Assembly (NCBI GenBank): GCA_050734185.1
Contig: JBOHUE010000069.1
Span: 1 to 14,182, forward strand
Direction of reading: 5' to 3'
Source: JAFALX01 sp050734185
Lineage (GTDB): Bacteria > Chloroflexota > Dormibacteria > Aeolococcales > Aeolococcaceae
Length of the DNA: 14,182 nucleotides
Both the position numbers and the translations under genes were made by a program. The notes beneath the pieces are model-generated. The model was not told where the DNA came from. It worked only from the letters and a program-made list of their open reading frames with translations, and made no database searches. Shown piece by piece: positions 6,681 to 12,564 of this stretch. The first letter of the stretch is position 1. Each line of letters starts with the position of its first letter.

Positions 6681-7724
6681 ATGCGCGCGATCGTGTTCAA
6701 GGATTTCGGCAGCGTCGAGTTGGCAGACGTCCCCACTCCGACCATCGAGTACCCGGATGACGCAGTGGTTCGCGTCACCACGACGGCGATCTGCGGCAGC
6801 GATCTGCACGTGCTCAACGGACGCATCCCCGGGATGACGCCCGGGAGCACGATGGGACATGAGTTCATCGGAGTCGTTGAGGAGGTGGGGCCGGAGGTCA
6901 CCCGCTTCCGGCCCGGCGATCGAGTCGTCGGCTCGTTCACGATTCCCGACGGCACGTGCTGGTTCTGCCAGCGTGGGCTGTACAGCCGCTGCCCCGATCA
7001 GGCCGTCTTCGGCTACGGCGCGTTTCTCGGTGACGTACAGGGAAGCCAGGCGGAACGGGTGCGCGTGCCCAGCGCGAACCTCGCGCTGCACAGCGTCGAC
7101 CCGGCGATGAGCGACGAGCAGGCACTGTTCGTCGGCGACATCTTCTCAACGGGGGTCGACTGTGCCATCGAAGCACAGATCCAGCCGGGTGACACGGTCG
7201 CGGTGCTGGGCTGCGGTCCGGTCGGACTGATGTCAGTGCAGGCGGCGCGGGCGTTCGACCCGGGGATCGTCTACGCCGTCGACACCGTGTCTGACCGACT
7301 CGAGATGGCGCAGACATTTGGCGCCGTGCCGGTGGACGCCGGCAGCGTGCACGTTGCCAGCCATATCCAGGACGAGACCGACGGTCGCGGTGCGGATCGC
7401 GTGCTCGAGTGCGTGGGATCTGCGGGTGCGCTGCACGACGCGCTCGACATCGTGCGCGCCGGCGGGCGCATCGCGGTGATGGGTGTGCACAGCGAGCCGG
7501 AGTTCGACCTGCCGCTGAATATGGCATTCGTGCGAGGGGTCGATCTGAAGTTCTGCGGCACAGCGAACGTGATCGGCCGTTGGGATCGCGCATTCGAGCT
7601 GATCAGCGCAGGCGCGGCGCACCCCGATCAGATCATCTCGCACCGCATGAAGCTCGACGACGGCGTCAGAGGCTACGAACTGTTCGCGAGCAGGGAAGCG
7701 ATGAAGGTGGTGCTGACTCCGTAG
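6681..7724 (+). CDS. Zinc-dependent alcohol dehydrogenase (MDR family), 347 aa
   Basis: A medium-chain dehydrogenase. The catalytic zinc site is shown by Cys38 in AICGSDLH and by His60-Glu61 in MGHEFIGVVEEVG. The structural-zinc loop reads D90-G-T-C93-W-F-C96 and then C104: three of the usual four cysteines are kept and the first is Asp. The Rossmann domain begins VAVLGCGPVGLMSVQA at about residue 172 and has an acidic residue at the end of strand 2 (YAVDTVSDR), which indicates NAD(H) over NADP(H). It should oxidise an alcohol or polyol, or reduce the matching carbonyl; the substrate is not readable. ATG 6681 has an AGGGG stretch 9-10 bases upstream, 11 bp after the hypothetical gene stop. 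Two hairpins follow the stop (7756-7798). Confidence 0.85.
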   Translation: MRAIVFKDFGSVELADVPTPTIEYPDDAVVRVTTTAICGSDLHVLNGRIPGMTPGSTMGHEFIGVVEEVGPEVTRFRPGDRVVGSFTIPDGTCWFCQRGLYSRCPDQAVFGYGAFLGDVQGSQAERVRVPSANLALHSVDPAMSDEQALFVGDIFSTGVDCAIEAQIQPGDTVAVLGCGPVGLMSVQAARAFDPGIVYAVDTVSDRLEMAQTFGAVPVDAGSVHVASHIQDETDGRGADRVLECVGSAGALHDALDIVRAGGRIAVMGVHSEPEFDLPLNMAFVRGVDLKFCGTANVIGRWDRAFELISAGAAHPDQIISHRMKLDDGVRGYELFASREAMKVVLTP

Positions 7725-7755
7725 GTGTCGCCTCATGGGCTAGACGAGCTGCGAA

Positions 7756-7798
7756 GTCGCCGGACTCCATCGGCGACCCTCCCCGCCTCCTTGGAGGC
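7756..7798 (+). terminator. Tandem hairpins after the dehydrogenase gene
   Basis: GTCGCCG (7756-7762) pairs with CGGCGAC (7771-7777) around an 8-base loop. GCCTCC (7785-7790) pairs with GGAGGC (7793-7798) around TT. Both lie within 75 bases of the stop, and neither has a T-run. The remaining stretch to about 7920 holds nothing I can support; a downstream open frame in it looks like noise. Confidence 0.5.
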
Positions 7799-7921
7799 CT
7801 CTCGGGCGGGTCGCCTGGGTCGGGCCCAAGCCTACGCAAGGCACTGCGGGAACCGTTGGTCAGGCCGTGGCGGCGCTGGATGGCACTGGAGGGGGATCGT
7901 ACTGAGCATTAGCTGCTACTG

Positions 7922-7992
7922 TTACCTAGATCGTAAGGAATCTGGCCCACGTCCAGGGGAGTGTAGCTAAAAGCTTACTTTTAGAGTAAGCT
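7922..7992 (+). promoter_or_regulatory. AbiE operator and -10 region: two TTAC-N7-GTAA sites
   Basis: Site 1 is TTAC-CTAGATC-GTAA (7922-7936). Site 2 is TTAC-TTTTAGA-GTAA (7975-7989). Their centres are 53 bp apart, close to five helical turns. Site 2 sits in two overlapping perfect palindromes: CTAAAAG (7967-7973) with CTTTTAG (7978-7984), and AGCTTACT (7972-7979) with AGTAAGCT (7985-7992). The second covers TAAGCT (7987-7992), the likely -10, six bases before GTG 7999. AbiEi antitoxins are known to repress their own operon by binding inverted repeats. Confidence 0.65.
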
Positions 7993-7998
7993 CGTGGC

Positions 7999-8691
7999 GT
8001 GGCTAAGTTCAGAGTGCCCCACGGCTTTCGCCTCCTTCGGGAACTCTTGGAGGGGCTTCCGTATGGGCGCGTCTTCACATCGGAAGAAGCGATCGACGCC
8101 GGGAAGCGCCTCGGCCTCACCGCAACCCACGTGCACAAGCTCCTCAGCGAGATGAGCGAGGACGGTGTGGTCCTCACTCGCGCTCGTTGGGGTCTTTACG
8201 TCATGCATCCGCCTTTCGGAGGTCGTGATGAGGTTCGACCCATTGCGGTCGCCGTCCGAGCGGCTGAGCCAAGCGCAGTCAGCGGGCAGTCGGCTCTGGC
8301 GCACTGGGGCTTAATCGACCAGGCGCCATTGAAGTTCGATACTCTCGCGACACCGACACGACCCAGCTGGCATACAGGGGTTCAGCACCGCGGCGCCTTC
8401 ACTCGTTGGGTATGGGACGGTCCTGCATTTGAGTATCGCCGGGTGCCTCAGCGGGAAATGTTCGGCATCCGGGATGTTCGACTGGATAGCGAGACAGTCG
8501 TTCCAATGTTCGATCCCGAACGAAGCGTCCTCGAAGAGCTACTAATGTCACCCTCGACTGGTGCTCACATTCTTGCTGAGCATCGCGATGACCTCGACAT
8601 CAAGCGTCTGCACGCATACGCACAGCGTGCCGGCAGATCGGCGACCGAATTGGTCGAGCAAACTCTCGGACGGGAGCTGATCGCGGCGTGA
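7999..8691 (+). CDS. abiEi: AbiEi-type antitoxin / autorepressor, 230 aa
   Basis: The N-terminal ~75 residues form a winged helix: LLRELLEGLPYGRVFTSEEA, then ATHVHKLLSEMSEDGVVLTR and the AbiEi-style wing ARWGLYVMHPP. The rest, about residues 80-230, is the AbiEi C-terminal domain, recognised from SGQSALAHWGL and the general layout; it neutralises the toxin and in studied members helps bind operator DNA. The start is GTG 7999, which has no Shine-Dalgarno but lies 6 bases after a TAAGCT box inside the operator. The stop (8689-8691) overlaps the toxin start as GTGA. Gene order antitoxin-toxin is that of AbiE. The system gives phage abortive infection and plasmid stabilisation in characterised cases. 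The domain call is supported mainly by order and context, so a related AbiEi-like subfamily is possible. Confidence 0.8.
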   Translation: MAKFRVPHGFRLLRELLEGLPYGRVFTSEEAIDAGKRLGLTATHVHKLLSEMSEDGVVLTRARWGLYVMHPPFGGRDEVRPIAVAVRAAEPSAVSGQSALAHWGLIDQAPLKFDTLATPTRPSWHTGVQHRGAFTRWVWDGPAFEYRRVPQREMFGIRDVRLDSETVVPMFDPERSVLEELLMSPSTGAHILAEHRDDLDIKRLHAYAQRAGRSATELVEQTLGRELIAA

Positions 8692-9716
8692 GCGAAACGC
8701 CGCCCCTGCGACGATTTGGTTCCCGGATCCACAAGATCGTCCGCGAAGTGGGAGTTCCGTACGAGTCCGTCCTGAAGGACCATGCCCTCAGCTACCTCCT
8801 TGCGGGCATCGCCAGCGTGCCAGACCTCCGTACTCATCTCGTCTTCAAAGGCGGCACGGCTCTGCGCAAATGTTTCTTCCCCACGCATCGCTATTCGATA
8901 GATCTTGATTTCAGCACTCGCGACTTGCACCGATGGTCGCCGGCGGCGTTCCTCACGCTGCTCGTTGACGCATGCCTAAGAGCTGAGGACCTAACCGCGG
9001 TGTTTGGCTCGTATTCCTTCGCGCCGCGGGTCGTACGGCACCGCGCGGACCATCCTCACGATCAGCTGGACCTCAGAGTCGATGTCGTTTTCCCAAATGA
9101 TGCCAAGGCCTCGCTCAAGGTCGAGGTCATCCAGGACGAGCCGATTGTTCGGCCAATTGCCGACCGCGGCATTCTCCATGCGTTTGATGGCGAGGGATTC
9201 GACGCGCGCATTGCGACGTACAGTCTCGACGAGATTGTGCTCGAGAAATTGCGCGCGTTCCTGCAGGTCCGAGCTGCTTTGCGATCGCGCGCATGGACCA
9301 ACCGCGCTCGCGACCTTTTCGACCTCTATGCCATTCACCACGACCACGAGGAGCTTGTGGAATGGGCAGAGTTGCTCGAGTCCTTGCACATCAAAGCCAA
9401 TGCGCGGGGTGTCGCGTTTTCTGGACCCGAAGACTTCTGCACGCCGGAGGTCATGGCCGCATATCGAGACCAGTGGACTGGCAGCCTCGAAAACCTAGTG
9501 GGCGGCACCCTTCCAGACTTTGACACCGCCGAAGATGAGCTCCAGCGCGTCCTTGTTGCTGTCTTCGGAACCAACGTAGACGCTGCTCCTGCCAAGCGAG
9601 CCACTGCTCGTGGTCGCGCGAACACGACGATGCAGGTTGATGCCGATCGCCGAGCGATGGAACCAGCAGGTGCTCGGCCGGTGTCAAGCGTCAGCCGAAG
9701 CCGTGTCAACCATTAG
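8688..9716 (+). CDS. abiEii: AbiEii toxin, nucleotidyltransferase family (DUF1814), 342 aa
   Basis: The nucleotidyltransferase motifs are visible in order: FKGGTALRK (residues 53-61), YSIDLDF with Asp72 and Asp74 (69-75), the third-strand motif LKVEVIQDE (143-151), DEIVLEKLRA with Lys187, and NRARDLFDL with Asp209 (205-213). This is the AbiEii/MenT signature. Family members transfer nucleotides to target RNA, shown for some as tRNA acceptor stems, and stop growth. GTG 8688 overlaps the abiEi stop by 4 bases, with GGGAG about 10 bases upstream. The last ~45 residues, rich in Arg, Ala and Ser, lie beyond the usual domain and may be a non-conserved tail. The codon use looks more A/T-rich than that of neighbours, consistent with recent acquisition. 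Confidence 0.88.
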   Translation: MSETPPLRRFGSRIHKIVREVGVPYESVLKDHALSYLLAGIASVPDLRTHLVFKGGTALRKCFFPTHRYSIDLDFSTRDLHRWSPAAFLTLLVDACLRAEDLTAVFGSYSFAPRVVRHRADHPHDQLDLRVDVVFPNDAKASLKVEVIQDEPIVRPIADRGILHAFDGEGFDARIATYSLDEIVLEKLRAFLQVRAALRSRAWTNRARDLFDLYAIHHDHEELVEWAELLESLHIKANARGVAFSGPEDFCTPEVMAAYRDQWTGSLENLVGGTLPDFDTAEDELQRVLVAVFGTNVDAAPAKRATARGRANTTMQVDADRRAMEPAGARPVSSVSRSRVNH

Positions 9717-9760
9717 GCGAACGCGTTTTGTCAGGCGTCGGCCGGATCAGTACAAATGCG

Positions 9761-9836
9761 TGGTCCCAGGGGATGGAGTCGAACCATCGGTACACGGTTT
9801 TACAGACCGCTGCCTTAACCACTTGGCTACCCTGGG
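9761..9836 (-). tRNA. tRNA-Tyr (GTA anticodon), short variable loop
   Basis: The cloverleaf is complete on the minus strand, 76 nt with CCA encoded. The acceptor stem is CCCAGGG/CCCTGGG, the D-arm has a 3-bp GCC/GGC stem, the anticodon arm is GCGGT-CTGTAAA-ACCGT with anticodon GTA, and the T-arm is GATGG-TTCGACT-CCATC. The variable region is only five bases (GTACC). Bacterial tRNA-Tyr is normally a long-variable-arm (class II) tRNA with G1-C72; this one has C1-G72 and a class I variable loop, both archaeal/eukaryotic-type tyrosine identity features. A TATACT box lies 9 bases upstream (9851-9846). Confidence 0.9.
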
Positions 9837-9845
9837 AAGGCTTGG

Positions 9846-9851
9846 AGTATA
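9846..9851 (-). promoter_or_regulatory. -10 box of the tRNA-Tyr gene
   Basis: TATACT on the minus strand (five of six consensus bases) lies 9 bases before the tRNA 5' end. No convincing -35 was found. The 9837-10033 gap holds no gene I can support. Confidence 0.45.
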
Positions 9852-10033
9852 TGGGGTTTCACCTCTAGCCTCGCCTTCCGTACGGCCAGTGACACCTCCA
9901 GTCAGACCCTAATGGTATTGCCTCGCCGTACGACGACTAGGCTGCCAGGCAATGGTGCTGGCGGAGGCGTCATCGCCCGACCACTTTGCTGCGCGCGCGC
10001 AGGGCGGACGACGACGTTCGCGTGGTCGCGTGG

Positions 10034-10459
10034 TCAGAGTGCAAGCCCAAGATCAGCTGCAGCGGCGGCGAGACGGCTGTCGAAGGTCGCCATGCGCACC
10101 TCCGGTAGCTCGCGACGCAGCGTCATCGCCGTCGCCAGGTGCCAGAGGTCGGCTCCCCGAAGCGGCCAGCTCGAGGCGAGGTCGTCGATGCTGGCCCAGT
10201 CGGGCTGCAACACAAGTCGGCGCCAGGGCCCGTTATGGACGAGCTCACGCGCGGCATCCGCGAGAGCTGTCGGCAGGTCTCGGTTGCGTTCCACGCGCGC
10301 GATCACGGCGCTGACCTCGGCATACGCCAGCGTCGAGATCAGATGGGTCACTGCGCGCCGGGCTACGGCGCTTGCCCGGGCGCTGTGCGCATCGTGAATC
10401 AGCACCGACAGCACGGCCGACGCATCCCAGTAGACGACCGGGCTCGCCGCTTCAGGCAC
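10034..10459 (-). CDS. VapC-type PIN-domain toxin (type II TA), 141 aa
   Basis: A PIN-domain endoribonuclease. The acidic site is Asp12 (VVYWDASAVLSVLI), Glu48 (STLAYAEVSAVI), Asp104 (RGADLWHLATAM) and Asp127 (MATFDSRLAAAAADLGL). These would bind Mg2+/Mn2+ and cleave RNA, often tRNA or rRNA loops in studied VapC. I chose the GTG at 10459, which overlaps the antitoxin stop by 8 bases. A longer open frame to 10546 would only be a basic extension lying inside the antitoxin gene. The pair with the Phd-like antitoxin is a standard type II TA organisation. The target cannot be read. Confidence 0.85.
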   Translation of the reverse strand: MPEAASPVVYWDASAVLSVLIHDAHSARASAVARRAVTHLISTLAYAEVSAVIARVERNRDLPTALADAARELVHNGPWRRLVLQPDWASIDDLASSWPLRGADLWHLATAMTLRRELPEVRMATFDSRLAAAAADLGLAL

Positions 10460-10733
10460 CCCGATCCTCTTGCAGCGCCCGTTGCACATCCGCTTGTATG
10501 CGTGTCGGCGGCGGGATTCGAACAGGGCGACCCTTCGAAGGTTCAATCCAGCCCCAGTTCTCCAGCCGTTGCAGGCGCTGCACCAGCGGCGACTTGGCGT
10601 CGCGGATCGGCGCCAGCTTCGCCACCGGGCGACCGCGGTCGGTGATGATCCACTCAGCGCCTCGCTCAGCCTCGCTGACCAGGCGGCTGAGCTGGGCCTT
10701 GGCCTCGCGGATGCCGATCGTCGTGCTTTTCAT
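10452..10733 (-). CDS. Phd/YefM-type antitoxin of the VapC pair, 93 aa
   Basis: The N-terminal 45 residues match the Phd/YefM fold: TTIGIREAKAQLSRLVSEAE, then RGAEWIITDRGRPVAKLAPI. This domain dimerises and binds the operator. The C-terminal half (WIEPSKGRPVRIPPPTRIQ and a final helix) is the expected disordered toxin-binding part. ATG 10733 has no Shine-Dalgarno. A TACAAT box (10748-10743) lies 9 bases upstream, and the palindrome GGCCG-TT-CGGCC (10749-10760) lies directly behind it, a good site for self-repression. The toxin start overlaps the end. The ArsR gene diverges from it across 102 bp. Confidence 0.85.
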   Translation of the reverse strand: MKSTTIGIREAKAQLSRLVSEAERGAEWIITDRGRPVAKLAPIRDAKSPLVQRLQRLENWGWIEPSKGRPVRIPPPTRIQADVQRALQEDRGA

Positions 10734-10742
10734 GATGTGGTC

Positions 10743-10760
10743 ATTGTAGGCCGTTCGGCC
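10743..10760 (-). promoter_or_regulatory. TA promoter -10 and palindromic operator candidate
   Basis: TACAAT (minus, 10748-10743) fits the -10 consensus at five of six positions. GGCCG-TT-CGGCC (10749-10760) abuts it on the upstream side. No clear -35 is visible, so repressor occupancy here would block RNA polymerase. Confidence 0.4.
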
Positions 10761-10797
10761 GGGGGTACGCGTGTTCCCAAACTGCCGGATGGGCGGG

Positions 10798-10838
10798 TTG
10801 ACAACTTGCCATGGGTGCGTCTACACTTACCGTAAGTG
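10798..10838 (+). promoter_or_regulatory. Leaderless promoter and operator of the ArsR gene
   Basis: TTGACA (10798-10803), an 18-bp spacer and TACACT (10822-10827) form a good promoter whose start would fall at about the GTG (10836). The perfect palindrome CACTTAC-C-GTAAGTG (10824-10838) runs through the -10 and the start codon, and would fit an ArsR dimer for autorepression. Confidence 0.65.
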
Positions 10839-11156
10839 AAGGCTAACCAAGCGGCAGCGTGGACGGCACTCGGCGATCCCACACGGCGGGCTATCTTCGA
10901 ACGGATCGTGGAGGGCCCGTGCGCCGTCGTCGAGCTCGCTCGCGAGCTGCCGGTCAGCCGGCCGGCGGTCTCGCAGCATCTGCGCATCCTGAAGGCGGCG
11001 CGGCTGGTGGTGGATCGGCCCGCCGGAACCCGGCGCATCTACGGCGTCGACCGCGACGGCCTAGCGGCACTTCGTGCCGACCTTGACAAGTACTGGGCAA
11101 AGACGCTGGTCGCCTACAAGGCGGCCGTGGAGCAACCACGCAAGGAGAGGACATGA
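10836..11156 (+). CDS. ArsR-family transcriptional repressor, 106 aa
   Basis: A winged-helix ArsR/SmtB regulator: AAWTALGDPTRRAIFERIVE, then the helix-turn-helix VVELARELPVSRPAVSQHLR and ILKAARLVVDRPAGTRRIYG. It has no cysteine/histidine metal site typical of metal sensors, so it belongs to the branch paired with SRPBCC proteins. The start is GTG 10836, which lacks a Shine-Dalgarno and appears leaderless (TACACT 8 bases upstream). The stop overlaps the next gene as ATGA. The palindrome at 10824-10838 is its probable operator, including its own start codon. Confidence 0.88.
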   Translation: MKANQAAAWTALGDPTRRAIFERIVEGPCAVVELARELPVSRPAVSQHLRILKAARLVVDRPAGTRRIYGVDRDGLAALRADLDKYWAKTLVAYKAAVEQPRKERT

Positions 11157-11635
11157 GCAATCTCGCCCCGACCGCCATCCGTCAATCGATCGTCGTCGCC
11201 GCCCCGGTGGAGCGTGCATTTCGGGTGTTCACGCAGGACTTCGGCAGGTTCAAGCCGCCGGAACACAACATGCTCGCAGTGCCCATCGCGGAGACCGTGT
11301 TCGAGCCGCGAGTGGGCGGTTACCTGTACGACCGCGGCGTCGACGGCAGCGTATGCCGCTGGGCGCGCGTCCTTGCCTACGAACCGCCGACGCGCGTCGT
11401 CTTCAGCTGGGACATCAGCACCGCGTGGCAGATCGAGACCGATCCGGCGCGCACGAGCGAGGTGGAGGTGCGGTTCATCGCCGAGGACGGCGATCGCACG
11501 CGCGTCGAGCTCGAACATCGCAACCTCGATCGCCACGGTGACGCGTGGGAGTCGATGCGCGACGGTGTCGACGCCGGCGACGGCTGGCCGCTGTACCTGC
11601 AGCGCTACGCCGACGTGATCGCTGGGCAGCGCTGA
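11153..11635 (+). CDS. SRPBCC (Aha1/START-like) domain protein, 160 aa
   Basis: The full length is one Aha1-type SRPBCC domain: RQSIVVAAPVERAFRVFTQD at the N-terminus, FEPRVGGYLYDRGVDGS and WARVLAYEPPTRVVFSWDIS in the middle, TSEVEVRFIAEDGDRTRVEL toward the end, and DGWPLYLQRYADVI as the long C-terminal helix. The fold encloses a hydrophobic pocket for small ligands; the ligand here is unknown. ATG 11153 follows AAGGAGAGG and shares ATGA with the ArsR stop, so the pair is translationally coupled. ArsR-SRPBCC pairs are common in actinobacteria. A hairpin (11641-11657) follows. Confidence 0.88.
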   Translation: MSNLAPTAIRQSIVVAAPVERAFRVFTQDFGRFKPPEHNMLAVPIAETVFEPRVGGYLYDRGVDGSVCRWARVLAYEPPTRVVFSWDISTAWQIETDPARTSEVEVRFIAEDGDRTRVELEHRNLDRHGDAWESMRDGVDAGDGWPLYLQRYADVIAGQR

Positions 11636-11640
11636 GCCCG

Positions 11641-11657
11641 GGAGGCGCAACGCCTCC
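11641..11657 (+). terminator. Hairpin after the SRPBCC gene
   Basis: GGAGGCG-CAA-CGCCTCC is a perfect 7-bp stem with a triloop, 6 bases after the stop TGA (11633-11635). No T-run follows. A second inverted repeat, GGAGG-GCGGT-CCTCC (11676-11690), lies before the next gene and could be operator or terminator. Confidence 0.5.
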
Positions 11658-11710
11658 GCAACGGCCGGTGGCACGGGAGGGCGGTCCTCCGCGTAGGGTA
11701 GACCCGACGC

Positions 11711-12490
11711 ATGGGCAACTTCCTCCCGGCCAACCGGGTTCCGCTGCTGTTCCTATGGCTGGCGCTCATCGTGACCTTCAGCGTCACGCGCATCATCACC
11801 GCGCGCATCCGCAAGGGCCGCGGCGGCCTGCGCAACTGGAGCGTCGGCGGCGTGCACGTACATCACCAGGTGTTCGGCATTCTGTTGATGCTCGCGGCCG
11901 GCAGTCTGCAGTTCGCCTACCAGGCATCCGGCGACCTGGCTGACGCGCTGGCGGCGCTGTTCGGTGTCGGCGCCGCGCTGACGCTCGACGAATTCGCACT
12001 CTTCCTTCGCCTCGACGACGTGTACTGGCGCGAGGAGGGGCGCAGCTCGGTCGACGCCGTGATCATCGCCATCCTCGTCACCGGCCTGCTGCTGTCGGAT
12101 CTCACGCCGCTCGGCATCGGCGACCTCCGCGCCGGCTTCAACTGGGAGGTGTCGGTCATCGTGGTGATCAACTTCGTCTGCGTGCTGGTCGCGGTCTACA
12201 AGGGCAAGCCTGTGATCGGTGCGCTGGGCGTGATGGTCCCGATGATCGCGCTGGTCGCTGCCGTGCGGGTGGCGAAGCCGAACTCCCCGTGGGCGCGCCG
12301 GCGGTACCCGGAGGGCTCCGCAAAGATGGCGCGCGCCCGGATTCGTTTCGGTCCCGTGTACCAGGCGCGCTGGAACCGGGCGCGCGATTTCATCGGGAGG
12401 ATGACGATCGTTCCGCAGGCCACCCCGGCAGGAGCGGCGCCGTCTCGAGTGACGGAGGACTCGCGTCCGGCGGGTGACCGGCCAGGCTGA
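11711..12490 (+). CDS. Conserved integral membrane protein, HVHH / DEF / DDVYW motifs, 259 aa
   Basis: Several hydrophobic segments (about residues 10-30, 55-70, 77-92, 115-130, 146-162 and 168-187) indicate a polytopic membrane protein. Conserved-looking polar motifs sit at membrane borders: GGVHVHHQVFG (His49, His51, His52), LTLDEFALFLRLDDVYW (Asp93, Glu94, Asp102, Asp103) and EEGRSSVDA (Glu108, Glu109, Asp115). I recognise the type from actinobacterial genomes, where it is annotated only as integral membrane protein; I know of no function. The tail NSPWARRRYP onward is cytoplasmic and basic, ending in a disordered Pro/Ala-rich region. ATG 11711 lacks a Shine-Dalgarno; TAGGGT (11694-11699) lies 11 bases upstream. 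It could bind a metal, which is speculation from the residues. Confidence 0.75.
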   Translation: MGNFLPANRVPLLFLWLALIVTFSVTRIITARIRKGRGGLRNWSVGGVHVHHQVFGILLMLAAGSLQFAYQASGDLADALAALFGVGAALTLDEFALFLRLDDVYWREEGRSSVDAVIIAILVTGLLLSDLTPLGIGDLRAGFNWEVSVIVVINFVCVLVAVYKGKPVIGALGVMVPMIALVAAVRVAKPNSPWARRRYPEGSAKMARARIRFGPVYQARWNRARDFIGRMTIVPQATPAGAAPSRVTEDSRPAGDRPG

Positions 12491-12564
12491 GGTGGAGGTC
12501 GAGTCGCAAAGGGATCGCGGCCCGCGATCGGTGATCGACGCCCACATACAGTCGAGCCGTCGCA

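Noticed and set aside
7725..7970. Short open frame between the dehydrogenase and abiEi
   Set aside because: Starts at the dehydrogenase stop, overlaps hairpins and the AbiE operator, and has no recognisable composition or ribosome site.
4963..9691. GTGTCAAGCGT shared by 4963-4973 and 9681-9691
   Set aside because: An exact 11-mer is expected by chance in 14 kb of biased sequence; the second copy lacks the partner half-site of the first.
9868..9927. GCCTCGCC repeated at 9868-9875 and 9920-9927
   Set aside because: Eight-base GC-rich repeat, no extended similarity; too short for an att site.
10511..10523. tRNA T-arm-like GATTCGAAC stretch
   Set aside because: Lies inside the antitoxin coding region; no acceptor stem or anticodon arm around it, so it is not a tRNA remnant I can support.
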